The notes under the pieces are model-generated. The model ran no database searches. It was not told where the DNA came from and saw only the letters and a list, made by a program, of their open reading frames with translations. Positions 28,755 to 40,400 of a DNA stretch of 64,000 nt are shown one piece after another. This DNA is from Aurantiochytrium sp. KH105 (taxonomy: Eukaryota; Sar; Bigyra; Thraustochytrida; Thraustochytriidae), in assembly GCA_003116975.1 (NCBI GenBank), contig BGKB01000021.1, positions 682,001 through 746,000 on the forward strand, read 5' to 3'. A program made the translations under genes and the position numbers. Numbering within the stretch: position 1 is the first letter of the stretch; each line of letters opens with the position of its first letter.

Positions 28755-29478
28755 CTTTATCTTCTCTTTATTCCCTTCTCTTCTCTTCTCTTTGCTTGCT
28801 TCTCTTTTCTTCTCCGCTCGACCACGCAGACGAGCCTTGCTCGCCCGCCCACCCGCCCACGCACGCACCCACGCACGCACGCGAGCCCTCTCGCCCTTGC
28901 TCGCGGCAGTCTCGTCTAGATTGCACGTCTTGTGTCTGTCTAGTATCTGTGCGAGAAGCTCACCAGCTTGAAGCACGAAAACTCGTTTGTCGCTCAGCCA
29001 GATCGCAAGGATCTCTGCGACAGTGGCTCGCTCGAGGCCAACATCACAATCGCATTCATCGGCCAGCGCCATTCGACTGGCAGGCCGCCATGCGCACCCG
29101 TGAGAGCTGAAGAAGAATGCAAACGTAGGAGCAAGCCTAGCATGATGAGCAATCCAACCAACTCGTTCGTCTCCGTGCGACGTCTCTGTGCATAAATACA
29201 TGAGCACGAGCGACTCAAAGGTTGACAAATGTTGCTTTTGCACAAGCAAGACGAACGAAAAGGACTCCGCCTGCGGAGGCGGAGAGATTCTTTTTGCCAT
29301 GCACAATGGTCCCTCGGGGTTCCCACCTAGTGCCAAAGGTGGCCCGGGCGGACTCGGCATTATGATCATAGTACTAGTAGGACTACTAGGCCTAGGCCCT
29401 ATTCGTGGAAAGCTGCCTCTTCTCGAGGACTTCAGACAAAACCTGAACGTGCTTGAACTCTACCTGACTAAAGCGAGC
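28755..29478. promoter_or_regulatory. Divergent promoter region, COQ4 and headpiece protein
   Basis: About 720 bases with a CTTCTCTT pyrimidine tract next to the COQ4 start, a CACG repeat (about 28845-28885) and a CTAGGCCTAG palindrome region near 29365-29400. The frame of the downstream gene stays open back to an ATG at 29200, so part may be coding. Confidence 0.4.
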
Positions 29479-30039
29479 ATGGTGCGGACGGAAGAGGAGA
29501 CGCGGGCGCCGAGTGTCAAAGAGCCCGCGTCGCTGCTGGAACTCTGCGAAGAAGCCCTGCGCTCGCGTGCGGCAACGAGGTCGCGCGAAGTTTTGGACAT
29601 CTTGGAGCTCGCACGGTTCACGCACAGAACGGCCCTGGAGGAGGCGTGCGTGCGAGCAATATGGCGAAACTTTGCAATGCTCCGCGAACGCCACGGACCA
29701 GAGGAACTGCGCGCGGCACTCGGAGATGCGCGCTACGAAAAATTCGAGGCAGAGTTTGTCGACTTCCTCGAGTCCAAGGCCGAGGTCGCCCGCCTACGTT
29801 CGGGCCAGGTCATTGAGCTCGAACCGTGCGCAGATATTGAGCCGGATGGACAAGGCAACTTTCCGCTCGAAGTGCTACGTACGGGGGCTGTCTGGCCTTC
29901 GGGTGTTGACCCAGCGAACCGCGAGATGCGCCTTCATGACGAGACCTTTCAGCAACTCTTCAAGATGGACAAGGCCGAGTTCGCAAAGCTGCCGAGCTTT
30001 GTGCGTATTCGCGAAAAGAGAGATCATGGTCTTTTTTGA
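29479..30039 (+). CDS. BACK-like plus villin headpiece protein
   Basis: From the ATG at 29479 the product is 186 aa. The frame is open upstream to another ATG at 29200 (279 aa), but that extension looks like untranslated leader (Gly-rich, then a repeat-derived Leu/Gly run). Residues about 15-110 are helical and resemble the BACK region found after BTB domains (VLDILELARFTHRTALEEACV). Residues about 127-186 form a villin headpiece: FPLEVLR, the GVDPANREMRLHDETFQQLF block, FAKLPSF and the terminal HGLF. Headpieces bind F-actin. A gelsolin or kelch core is absent, so this is an unusual minimal arrangement. Start site uncertain. Confidence 0.75.
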   Translation: MVRTEEETRAPSVKEPASLLELCEEALRSRAATRSREVLDILELARFTHRTALEEACVRAIWRNFAMLRERHGPEELRAALGDARYEKFEAEFVDFLESKAEVARLRSGQVIELEPCADIEPDGQGNFPLEVLRTGAVWPSGVDPANREMRLHDETFQQLFKMDKAEFAKLPSFVRIREKRDHGLF

Positions 30040-30332
30040 ACTTTCTTGAAAGAAGCGCGCTTAGGATCTCATTCTTTGAAGGAAAGGAAAATACCGCACA
30101 ACAAACACTGCGCTCTGATGCTCTGACTCTCATCGTTTGTCTTCCGTCATCGCGGCGCAGACATGGGATCGACTGGTTCTTTCTTAAAAGAAGAAAGTGG
30201 AGGCAATGATGCGTGCTGATGCCACACCGTAAATAAATTGAACAATTGGTCCTCTGATGCTCGAAAGCAGGACAGCAGTAGCGGGTAAATTGAGAACGCA
30301 GCGAGAGAATTTTCGCCAGGCGCGTGCAAATA

Positions 30333-31220
30333 CTACATTTCCTCGCGTCGTTGCCTTTTCCTCTGCTCCTTTTCTGACGTATGCGTTGCTGCTAGGTCAT
30401 CGCCCCGCTTCTGCTTTCCTTTTACAGGCTTGAAAAATGCACGAAAGGACCGCGACTCTGAACGTGTGCTGCGCCAAACACGCAGCGCGGCACGCCATGC
30501 GCGTGGACCGAATCCCTCTTTGCGGTCTACGCGATGAGCAGCGATTCCAAGTCTTCGCGCCGTCTGAATGTTTGGCTCGAGATCATCGAAGAACAGAGCA
30601 TCGCCGGGTGCAACGCCCCGATTCCTGCTGAGCAAACGCCGCAAATGAGGCTCCTTGTTGCCAGCGAAAACGCAAATAGAGTCCGCTTTGAAGGCGCCAA
30701 AAAGACCCAGCGCTCGAAGAGCTTCCTCTGCACGCTGTATGCTCGGGGAGCTGCTCGCAATCGCAAGTCTGACGCCCCTTTGCTGCAGTACATTGAGCAT
30801 GGACATCACCCCAGGATAGATGACCAGCTCGTCCTCGTCGCCATCTGCGTCCACGCACTTGCAAGCCCCTGTGCGTCCAGGAATCGCCGTAAATGGAGGC
30901 CTCTTGCGCACGAGCAACGTCGTGGGCCACACGGTATGATCGAGGTCCAGGATGACCATCTTGGGCAACACGCCGTCCAGCGCGAGTCCTGCGTCTGGAC
31001 GCAGATCCGTCCGGACGTCGTCCTCCTCCGAGGCGCTGCCGACGGCTGCAGCAGCAGTCTCCTCGCCAGCGCCCCGCGGGAGCTCGCCGACTACGACGAC
31101 CTCGTCGTCCCGCTGGCCCGGGTCTTCTTCGCCAGGCCTGAGGTCCCTGGCAGCGCCATCCCCTGCGCCACCATCTCCCTCAGCGGCGGCGGCGCTCGCG
31201 TCGCAGGTCTGCAGAGGCAT
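30333..31220 (-). CDS. MDP1: HAD-superfamily phosphatase, MDP-1 (Acid_PPase) family
   Basis: The ATG at 31220 gives 295 aa. The first 80 residues are a low-complexity Ala/Gly/Glu-rich extension not typical of the family. The catalytic core (about 85-240) begins with VILDLDHTVWP, where the two Asp are the HAD nucleophile and acid and the trailing WP is characteristic of MDP-1. It continues with an IASSSPS motif (HAD motif II) and FFDDLEPNI (motif IV). The C-terminus is basic. MDP-1 is a magnesium-dependent phosphatase proposed to act on protein tyrosine or on glycated substrates; the real substrate here is unknown. Divergent from the zinc transporter. Confidence 0.85.
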   Translation of the reverse strand: MPLQTCDASAAAAEGDGGAGDGAARDLRPGEEDPGQRDDEVVVVGELPRGAGEETAAAAVGSASEEDDVRTDLRPDAGLALDGVLPKMVILDLDHTVWPTTLLVRKRPPFTAIPGRTGACKCVDADGDEDELVIYPGVMSMLNVLQQRGVRLAIASSSPSIQRAEEALRALGLFGAFKADSICVFAGNKEPHLRRLLSRNRGVAPGDALFFDDLEPNIQTARRLGIAAHRVDRKEGFGPRAWRAALRVWRSTRSESRSFRAFFKPVKGKQKRGDDLAATHTSEKEQRKRQRREEM

Positions 31221-31624
31221 GGGTCGGGCGCCGCCGCCATGGCGCGCGCCACCGCGAGGCGGAGTGCGGCGTGGCGCGAGAGCGTTTTGCTCTGCGTGCT
31301 CGGCAGCCTCGAGCTTGAACCTTTAGGTTCAGGCACGCCAAGGCAAGATAAGGCGAGACAAGGCAAGGCAAGATAAGGCAAGGCAGAGCAAGGCAGAGCA
31401 AAGCGCCCTTGGCAAAACCTTGCGCGCGGAAAACCACCTGGCCGGCGCCCGGCTGCCCCGGCTGGCTGCGCGGGGAGGAGGGAAAACGCAGAGCCCCCGC
31501 GCGGCGCGACGGGCGCGAAGCCGGCTCGTCGGAGTCGCCTTTGCAGCGTCTCGCAAGAGGCTCGGCGTGCCGAGGAGCAACGGCGAGCACGCAGCCGCCG
31601 GCGTGGACGGGAGCAGCAGCGCCC
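31221..31624. promoter_or_regulatory. Divergent promoter region, MDP-1 and zinc transporter
   Basis: Includes an AAGGC-based repeat tract (about 31330-31405) with interspersed AGAT and AGAGC units. The transporter frame is open here without an ATG, so the region is taken as non-coding leader. Confidence 0.45.
31330..31405. repeat. AAGGC-type imperfect pentamer repeat
   Basis: Imperfect tandem AAGGC/AAGAT/AGAGC units on the plus strand, between divergent genes. Confidence 0.75.
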
Positions 31625-34438
31625 ATGTCCGCGTCGACGGGAGCGACGAGGAGCGCGACGACTGCAGGGCCGTCGATGACAACGCCAACGTCAACGTCGA
31701 TGTCGACGTCGTCGATGTCGACAACGAGCGCCGCGATGATGCCAGGTGACGCCAATGCGCAGTCGGGAACAATAACGTGGGGCGCGATGCCTGGATCTAT
31801 TTCGGCAGCCGCAAACGCGGCACCTAGGGGATCGTGGCCAGCGTCCGGGGAAAGAAGAAACTCCTCGCGTGGGGCTCCCTCGCGAATGAGGGTAGACAGT
31901 GGCTTGAAAAGATCCCGACCTCCAATGTTGGGCCGACGCAAGAGCGTCTCGGACGCGCAGGCTCAGGCGAAGCTCTTTGCAGCCAAGAGCCTTCGAGCCC
32001 TTGGCGTCGGCCTCTGCGGGGAACTTCTCACGTCGGATGCGCACGGACTTCCTGTTGTGGTCTTTGGGTTTCTGACCCTTTTTGTTGCGGCCATTGTTGT
32101 ATGCATGCTGCAAAAGCCTTGGCAAGCAGCGCGGCAGATTCCCCATCAGGAGTGGGCACGGATTGTCATCAATGGCTTCCTCTTTGGCACCTCCTGGGTG
32201 TTATGGGCCAAGGGTCTTCAAGCATGTGGACTCGTACGCACTCTCATCCTCGAACACTCCCATGTCTGTGTCACGGGTGTGCTCGCTGTCCTTGCAAAGC
32301 GCAAACAAGATGGGCCCGCAAAAACAATGCTTGCCCGTCTAGCAAGTGGCGAGCTTCTGTACGTTGTGGCCTTTTTCCTCCTCAGCTACGACGGAGAGCA
32401 ATTTTTCGGAGGCGTCGTGATCTTGCTCGCGAGCTCGCTGATGCGAGCCGTTTGGACGCGATTCTCCCACAAGATTGCGCGCGATATTGGCGGCCCTAAA
32501 AAGCTCCACGCCCTGTCACTATGCTCGGCAACAGCTCTCCTCATGCCACTCGTGATCTTGGACGTTCTCGGGGAGGCGCTCGTGGGCGCGGACTACGACT
32601 ATAGCGTCATGTCTTTTCGAACGCTCCTTTTCGCTGCAGGAGCCGCCTGCCTCGCGCTCGTCCTCAACTTTTACGCCGAGGCCGTGTATGCGGGCGCACC
32701 GTTGATGGGCCCCATCTCACTCGCGGCTGGAGTAGCTATGTCCGCGCTCCTAGGACATTTCCCAAGCATGCTTGAAGGCGTTGCGTCCATTTGCGCCCTT
32801 GTCAGCTTGAAAGAGGACTCACACCGCAGCATTGGCGCTTCATCAGACTCGCTCTTGCCAACGACTGCAGGCGACCCACACGCGTGGTCTGGCGCCGGGG
32901 AGGGAGCGCTCGAGGCTGCCATCTTGGGTGACCCTCTGCGTCGTCTCGCGCAGTTTATTCTCAATGACGATTCTGCCAGCGTGCGGGAAAACTTTAGTTT
33001 TTTCGCTCCTTGGCCACGTCATCTCTCGCAAAAAGGTGGGACGTCTGTTTTATCTCTGGCTGGTCTTGCAGACGGCTCCAGACGACTCTGGCGGCACGCC
33101 ATGGGCTCGCCAGATTCCAGACGCATCGTTCTCTTTCTTTTGCTCAACTTGGCTTTTATGTTTGTAGAAATCCTCGTCGGCCTCTGGAGTAATTCGCTTG
33201 GTCTCATCTCGGATGCCGGGCATATGCTATTTGACTGCATGGCGCTCTTCATTGGACTCTTTGCTTCATTTGTCTCGCGGTGGAACCCCGATCACTTTTA
33301 CACCTATGGCTATGCCCGCTTCGAGACGCTTTGTGCTTTTGTAAATGGGGTTTTCCTCGTTTTTATTGCGATCTTCATCATGACCGAGTCTCTGGAGCGC
33401 ATTTCTGACCCTCCAGAGCTCGGCACTTCGGGACTGCTTACCACGTCTATTCTAGGTTTTCTGGTGAACCTTGTAGGCCTTGTGTTTTTTCATGGACACT
33501 CGCATCTTGGCGACGACTCGTGTGGCGGCCATGGTCACTCACACGGCGGCGGTCACAGCCATGCACACCACGGGAATGAAAACATGCATGGGGTTTTTCT
33601 TCATATCCTTGCGGATGCGCTGGGTAGCCTCGGCGTCATCGTTTCCTCCATCCTCATTGAGTATCGCGGCTGGTTCGTGGCGGACCCAATTTGTTCATTG
33701 CTTATATCGCTGCTGATCTTAAGCAGCGTTTATCCGCTTTTAAAGTCGACGGCTTCGACTCTCCTTCTGTCGGTGCCACCGCGAGTCGCGGCCAGCTTCA
33801 AGAAAACTCTCAACGAGATCCTCCTCCTCGATGGCGTCAGCTCGATTCGGGAACCCAAGCTTTGGATGCAAAGCGCAAGTCTTGTGGTCGTCTCACTTCA
33901 CGTCATCATCGAGGACAGCTGGGAAACGCAGCAAGTCTTACGTCCTGTCGAGGACCTCCTGCGCGCGAGAATACCCAACTTGCGACACAGCACGATTCAG
34001 GTGTACCATAAGGGCACCTATTACACCTTGGTAGAATCGCAGCGGCAACGGAGCATTCCTGTGTTCTGGAGTCCGGAAACAGACGAGCTTACCCGAACAA
34101 CTGAGCAGTTTCTCACGCCCGATACCAAACATGCGCTAGCGCAGCGCATGGGTCATCTCCATCACCACAATCATCACCATCAGCATGGCCATCACAACCA
34201 AAATGGAGACCACGGGCATGGACATGGACATGGACATGGACATGGACATGGGCATGGACATTCGCAGCAACGAGAACAGGAACAACACAATTCTGCCCAT
34301 CACGGGCATGCACACAACCATGGGCACGCTCACGCGCACCACAAACATACGTTACACAGTCAAGGTGGTTACGGTTACATACATGACAAGCAGGGCGCAC
34401 GCCAAGGTGCGGATAGCGGCCAGCATTTCACTCTGTAA
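31625..34438 (+). CDS. ZnT5/Msc2-like cation diffusion facilitator zinc transporter
   Basis: The first in-frame ATG (31625) gives 937 aa. The first 120 residues are Ser/Thr/Met low complexity, so the real start may be further in. Residues about 130-430 hold many hydrophobic helices, as in the extra N-terminal membrane part of ZnT5 and Msc2. The CDF core starts about residue 498; zinc-site motifs are HMLFD in TM2 and HILAD in TM5. A His-rich loop (about 635-655) sits between TM4 and TM5, the cytoplasmic ferredoxin-like domain follows, and the tail contains an uninterrupted Gly-His alternation (34215-34262). It should load zinc into early secretory compartments, often as a heterodimer with a ZnT6-type partner (family knowledge). 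Confidence 0.9.
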   Translation: MSASTGATRSATTAGPSMTTPTSTSMSTSSMSTTSAAMMPGDANAQSGTITWGAMPGSISAAANAAPRGSWPASGERRNSSRGAPSRMRVDSGLKRSRPPMLGRRKSVSDAQAQAKLFAAKSLRALGVGLCGELLTSDAHGLPVVVFGFLTLFVAAIVVCMLQKPWQAARQIPHQEWARIVINGFLFGTSWVLWAKGLQACGLVRTLILEHSHVCVTGVLAVLAKRKQDGPAKTMLARLASGELLYVVAFFLLSYDGEQFFGGVVILLASSLMRAVWTRFSHKIARDIGGPKKLHALSLCSATALLMPLVILDVLGEALVGADYDYSVMSFRTLLFAAGAACLALVLNFYAEAVYAGAPLMGPISLAAGVAMSALLGHFPSMLEGVASICALVSLKEDSHRSIGASSDSLLPTTAGDPHAWSGAGEGALEAAILGDPLRRLAQFILNDDSASVRENFSFFAPWPRHLSQKGGTSVLSLAGLADGSRRLWRHAMGSPDSRRIVLFLLLNLAFMFVEILVGLWSNSLGLISDAGHMLFDCMALFIGLFASFVSRWNPDHFYTYGYARFETLCAFVNGVFLVFIAIFIMTESLERISDPPELGTSGLLTTSILGFLVNLVGLVFFHGHSHLGDDSCGGHGHSHGGGHSHAHHGNENMHGVFLHILADALGSLGVIVSSILIEYRGWFVADPICSLLISLLILSSVYPLLKSTASTLLLSVPPRVAASFKKTLNEILLLDGVSSIREPKLWMQSASLVVVSLHVIIEDSWETQQVLRPVEDLLRARIPNLRHSTIQVYHKGTYYTLVESQRQRSIPVFWSPETDELTRTTEQFLTPDTKHALAQRMGHLHHHNHHHQHGHHNQNGDHGHGHGHGHGHGHGHGHSQQREQEQHNSAHHGHAHNHGHAHAHHKHTLHSQGGYGYIHDKQGARQGADSGQHFTL

Positions 34439-34464
34439 GCTATATTCTGTCTTTTCGCGCCAGA

Positions 34465-37400
34465 TTAAGTTGTTTCAAGGGAACCAAAAAGGTCGTCTGC
34501 GAGATCCTTGACGATGCTGTGGCACATGTGGATACGCTGCGCAAATTCACGAACGTCTCGAAAGGCTTGAAGAGTTGCTTTGTACACTCCTGTCTCCTGC
34601 GTTGAAGTGGCCAAGAGACGGTTCTGCAAAAAGTCAATACCATCATCGCTAAAATGCAGAAAGGCGTACCCGTTGCGGTGCACCAGCGTCGGCCATTGCG
34701 TCTTTTTCACCACAAAAACCGAGTCGCTCGCGTAGTCCAGCCGCGACTTGATAGACGTTGTAAGTGTCCGTAACAGAGAAACGTTCGTAGCCAACGGGGT
34801 TCCGGGGAAGGTGACGGTCTTGGGAAGTACAAAAGGGTGCAAAACGCGTCGAGAGCCAACTTCGGCCGTCGATCGACAATATTCCGGAATTTGCTGCAGC
34901 GTGACACCAAAGAGCTTGGCTTTGCGCTGAAGTGAATTTGAAAACTGCTGCACCGCCGTGCCACCAGCTACCATCCACTGAATCACAATGTGGTACGTCT
35001 GGTACGGAGAAAAGATCGGGTCGTACTCGAGGACAAGCCACTCGTATCGATCTGACTTTTTGGGCAGCTCAACTCGCACTTCGACGCCCTTGCATGTAAA
35101 AGGCTCGAGTGCGCTATCGTCGATCAAGAGATCCATGTCCTCCGCCTTTTGACTCTCTTTTGGACTGTGCTCATCGGGCGCGTTTCCTTGTTGTTGCACG
35201 GGCACGCGCGTATACCTGCGCCGAATCTTGACCTCGACCTTTTCCCCCTTTTTCGTTTTAAGATTCAGCCACTCACACAACTTTTTGAAACCGTTGATCG
35301 TAGCGGTCTCTTCGCTCTCAGAAAGTATCTTAGGCTCCCACCCTGCGAGATTCGTGGGAGGCGGGCCCACAGTGGACGCAAGATCATTGCTCGGACTCGT
35401 AGACGAGGTATGGACTGCTGAACCGTGGCGTCTCATGCGACTCAGACGTGGCGCTTTCTCGGCCGTTGACGTTGATGCGAGGTCTTCCGAGGCAACACGA
35501 ATATGTCGAGATGTATCCGAGGTGGCCGGGTCCAAGACCTGGTCCTCGGCAAGACGAGCTACCCCCGTTGTGGCCCCGGAAGCACGCAAGGCGTCAAAGG
35601 CATTCGGCTTCCCTTGAACGCCCGGAATTTTTGCCAATTCGCTCTGCAAGGAAACCCGAGACAGCGGGGCGCCCGTTGGGTCCATGGGGGGAGAAGTTGA
35701 CCGTGCCGAGGTCGCCGACTTGGGGGCCACGACCGTTGGGGGAGGCACGACCGGTAGCTGGTTGGGCGCGCCTTCGATAGCACCCTTGGCTGTGGAAGAC
35801 GTCGCCGACACTGGCGTCACAGTCGAGGTCGGAGGCGTCGATGCGATTGCGAGCTTTCCGGTAGGCGAGACACCGCCCTTTTTCGGCGCCTTAGGCAGCG
35901 CGCTCAACATAATGCGCCGGTAACGCTTTTGCGATGCAACACGGTCATCTTGGTAGCCACACAAGAGGTTGTCGCACTTGTTCCATGAGAAAACTGCGCC
36001 GCTGGCCTTGAACTTGAGCTTCATGAGTTGTGCGCTGCCTTCAGCGCTGTCGTAAAGCAAGTACTCATACGACCACTCCGGGATCGGAGGATCTTGGTTA
36101 TCTTGATGCTTCCTGTCCTCCATTTTCTCGTCTGACTTGTTTTGATCATAGTTTTTGTTGATGTATCTGGCAACACGAACCTCGCGCGCGTCGGCCGCGT
36201 ACCAGAGCTCATGTATCTCGTGGCCCATCGTGAGCATGTACCTCATGTTGTCCGAATCGGCATTTTCTGGCACGCTCGCTTCCTCGTCCTCATCTCTGCT
36301 GTCGTCATCGTTGTTGCTGTTGTTGTTGTTGTTGTTGTTGCTACTGTTGGCCACTATAAGTTGAAAATCCTGAGAAAGTCGCTGACACACCATCTCCATG
36401 ATGAGATCCTCGTACGTTTCGTAACCCGAGTTGTTGATTTCTGCCATTGTTAGAGAGTACGAATTACGCGTATATTGTGTAAACACCGAGATATCCGGCA
36501 AGTAGTCTGTGGTCAGAGGCAGGATGCCGGGCGATTGCAAAGATTTCCAGTTCAAGCGAAATGACTCAATCGTCAGTGGCGTGACCTCCTCCTTTGTCTG
36601 CTTGCCGCTGCCGCTACGCGAGGCTCCATCGTCGTCTTCGTCAGACGAGGAGGACTCTTCTTCATAGTCCTCTACGCGCACGCCGTGGCTTTCGTCGTCG
36701 AAACGGCCCGTGGGAAAAAGGTGACTCCATCGCCGTCGATTGTGCGTGAGGCGCTCCTGATACAGCTCACTCGTGAAGATGCTCCAGTCGAAAGGATTAA
36801 TCGCTGCGTTGGGTGGCGGCGTCAAAGACACAGGGCTTGTCGCACTGGATGGACCCGATGATGACTGCATGCTGCTTTGTCGCCCCTTCTTGGCCACTGC
36901 GCCGCGCGACCACACACGACTCAGGTGACCTCCGTCCAGGCCTACGCTTCCGCTGCCACTTCCAGGAGCGCCCCCAACGCTTCCGTTTGACCCAGCACGA
37001 AGGGCAGCACGGATGATACTTGTGCGCTCCGGTGACCCGGTCGGCACATACTGAGAGGTCATTTGTGGTCCTGGTGAACGATCGGGCGACATTCCAGCCC
37101 ACGTCACTTTGGACCGCGAGTCATGGTGCATCGACTTGCGGCTTGCAGATGAGCGATGAATGAGACTCCCCCCGGTTCCCGTAAACGACGAGGACACTCG
37201 CATCGTCTTACCTCCTCGATTGTCCAAACTACTGCTGACACTCATTGTGCTATGATGGCTCGTGCTCGGCTCAATCGTGGATGTCGTGAGCTGTGACGGT
37301 GAAGCAGGCTTGGACATCGGAGATTGCTCGCGCGGAGACCGCGCAGAGGTCTCCTCGCCCGAGTCGCCAACACGGCGCAACCTCGGAGAGCGGGTACCAG

Positions 37401-40400
37401 AGCGCATATTCATCGTGCTGGTGATTGTGGAGCTGCTTCCGCCGGCGCCACTTGCAGAAGGCGCGAATATAAAGCTAGCATTTGCCTTGACCGTAGAAAA
37501 CGCCGCATGGCTCGAAGATCGAATCATGCCCATCTTGTTGCTGCGTACGGAAACGCTTGCAGAGTCCATCGAGGTAGCGTGCAGGCGCTGTGGCCTTGCC
37601 GGGCGCTGAAAGACAGCCGCATCGTGTTCCTTGGCCGCTTGAGCCATTCTACTGTACCGTTCGGAGCTTTGGTCATTTCTCGATTGCTCGTATCGACTTT
37701 GCTGATGCTGCGATGCGTGCGCAGACTCGGACAGACTAATAAAAGGCATCGGACTGTGATGATGACCTTCTGACGACATTCGGCGAAGCGTATCCCCGAC
37801 ATAGATTGCCTGGAGACTTGGCGAGCCTCGCTGAGGCACGTACATGTGAGACTGCTGGAAAGTTCCTGACGTCACGTTGGTTCCTGTCAGCGTAGGAGAT
37901 GGGGGAAGCGATGGGGTGGCGAGTGAGAAGGAGCGCGCTTCGACGGAAGAGAGGCCGCCCTGTTCAGCGACGAGCGGAAACCATGGCTTCATGTCCTTTC
38001 GGCGTGGTGCAAGAAGGAGTTGATGTCGAGGAAAGTCCTTGAGGTGATTGACGAGGGCAATTGGCATGTTGCTGCGGTCCGAGTCCGTGAGGTCAAACAT
38101 GCGATTGTCAGGAAGCGGTTCGAATTGCTCGCCCCATGAGAACGAGCCCATTGTCATGAGTTGCAGCTTGGCGAACACAGTGTCGGATGTGCCCAGCTCC
38201 TCTAGGGGCACGTCAGGTCCGCCAACGGGACGCACGCTTGTCTTGTGAAACGGAAAGCTGAGGTGGACCCAGTGCGGAATGTTGTACACGGGAAGTATGG
38301 GTCTGTTCCTTTTTTTCTCGTCGTCGTCTGAAATTACAACCGGGACATTTGGAGAACCTGCAACGTAATACTGCGTTGCGGCTGCGAATGGATGCGGACG
38401 ATCGAGTATGTCAAGCACCGAACCATCAAGAGAAGGTTTGTAAATGAAGAGGGGTGCAACGTGAAGTGGGGCGCGCGACAGACTGACAAAGTCGCACCCA
38501 ATAGCGTTGTCCATCATGCGCCGCTTTGTGATTGCGGTGAGGTCACGATCGACCTCAAAAACGCCACTGCCCGCTGTGACTAGCACCATGGCCTGACCCG
38601 TGCGCATGAGGTCACGATCCATAAAGTGCTTGTCGAGAATATTGAGACAAAGATTGATGGCCTCGAGACAGTTGCCTTCCTGCGCTGTGCCAGGAAGCCC
38701 ATAGGCAACCCTTTTCCGATTGCTGCTGACTCTGCTACCGCTGACACCGCTGGTCCTATTCCCAATTGACACTCGAGATCGTCTTCGCGGCGCATATTTG
38801 CTAGATGATCCGGGTGCATTGTCGTGACTGAGGGACCTTTGCAGGCGCAGATGCATCGCATCGAGTGAAGCCGAACGGGACATGTCCGGTGAAGTCCGGA
38901 GAGGAGGGTGTCGTGTATTGCGCCCCGCATATGTCATGTCAGGGCTGAATGAGGGTAAATGCGGCGCTCGTAGTTCTCCGACCCCAGACATGTCACCGTC
39001 ATCATCATCATTGCCATCATCATCATTGCCATTGTCATCTCCATCACTGTTGCCGGAACTGTGAAACGAGACGTTTTCATTCTCATCTTCGTCGGCGCTC
39101 TCGTCGTTCACACCTGATTCGTCATTACCCTCTTCATTGGCGGATACAGAGTCTTCATAATGTTCGTCGTCGTCGTTGTCGTCATCACGATTCCCGCCGC
39201 TCTTGTCCTTCTCGAACTGACTTCTTCCATGGAATAACGAGGAAGAAAAACCTTGGTGCGCAGACGTGCTCGCATTAAAGTTACGAGTGGCGGCATCTGG
39301 GGCAGCGCTCGCAGAGCCTCTCGTGCGGAAAGGATTGTCTGCAGACACCGAACCCACGTGAAAAGGCGGCGGGTGCCGATGCGCGGAGCGGCCGAAGGCA
39401 GATTTTTTTCTTGCAAAACATTGGGGCGGGCCGTTCCACTTGCTCATGCGAGGAAATTTGAGAAATTCTCTCTTGAGAAGCGATTTCAAGGACATCCAAT
39501 CTTGCCGCGTCTCATTTTCTACGACCGTGTGATACAGGTCAGTGTAGTAGCGCCCATCGTAATCCATGCGGACCGCGGGCGTTCCCTCCGGGGGCTTGAT
39601 GTCGAAATAAGTACGAGTAAAATACAGTACGGTCAGCCTGTGCGTGACTGATTTTGCCGTCCATTTCTCCAGAACCTGTGTCACAAAGCGATTGAGGAAT
39701 CGTTCAAAGTACAGTTCGCCATCTTCGGTAAAGTTCCACATTTCCTTGCTCATTTGCACGAGCCAGAAGACACGCGCAGAGCACGAGCGGAAGATGAACT
39801 TTGTTGACTCCCGAACAATGCCGCAGGCGACGGGCCTATTGCCCCGCTCTAGCATCTCGTCGACCGAGACATTGTGCCCGTTCACAGACAGCTTTTGGCC
39901 AATGTAGCAGCAGCGTCCATGCATGGCCGCGCGGAAGCGCCAAAACTCGCCCTGCGACACGTACTGGTCCTTGAAGCTGATCTCGATGTAGCAGAGATCA
40001 TAGCGTTTCGCGTCCACCTTTGACACCACAATAGGCTGGAAAGTATGCAAGTTGAAGGCGGGGTTCGTGGTGATCGACTTGAGCAGACTCACTGTAAAAC
40101 TTCCGCGCGTTTCGACTTGCGTCACTTGCTGCAGGAGTTTGCGTTTGGTGTCGACCTCCCCTGGGTGATAAATCTCAACGTAGTCGCCGACCTTGAGGTC
40201 TCGAAAATGATCCAGATTGAGGACAAGGTCTGACTTGTAGTCGGTATGCGTATGGCTCGTGAGAATTGCGTTTTCAATGGTTTGCTCGCTGCGCCGATCG
40301 ATACCCTTGGAGGAGGAGCTGCTCGACTTTGCACTGATGTCCTCTTCCTCGCCACCGCCGTCGGCTGTTTGTTGTTGTTGCTGCTGCTGCGCCATTGTCG

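Noticed and set aside
29200-29478. Upstream in-frame extension of the headpiece protein
   Set aside because: Gly-rich and palindrome-derived hydrophobic residues look like untranslated leader; kept only as an alternative start.
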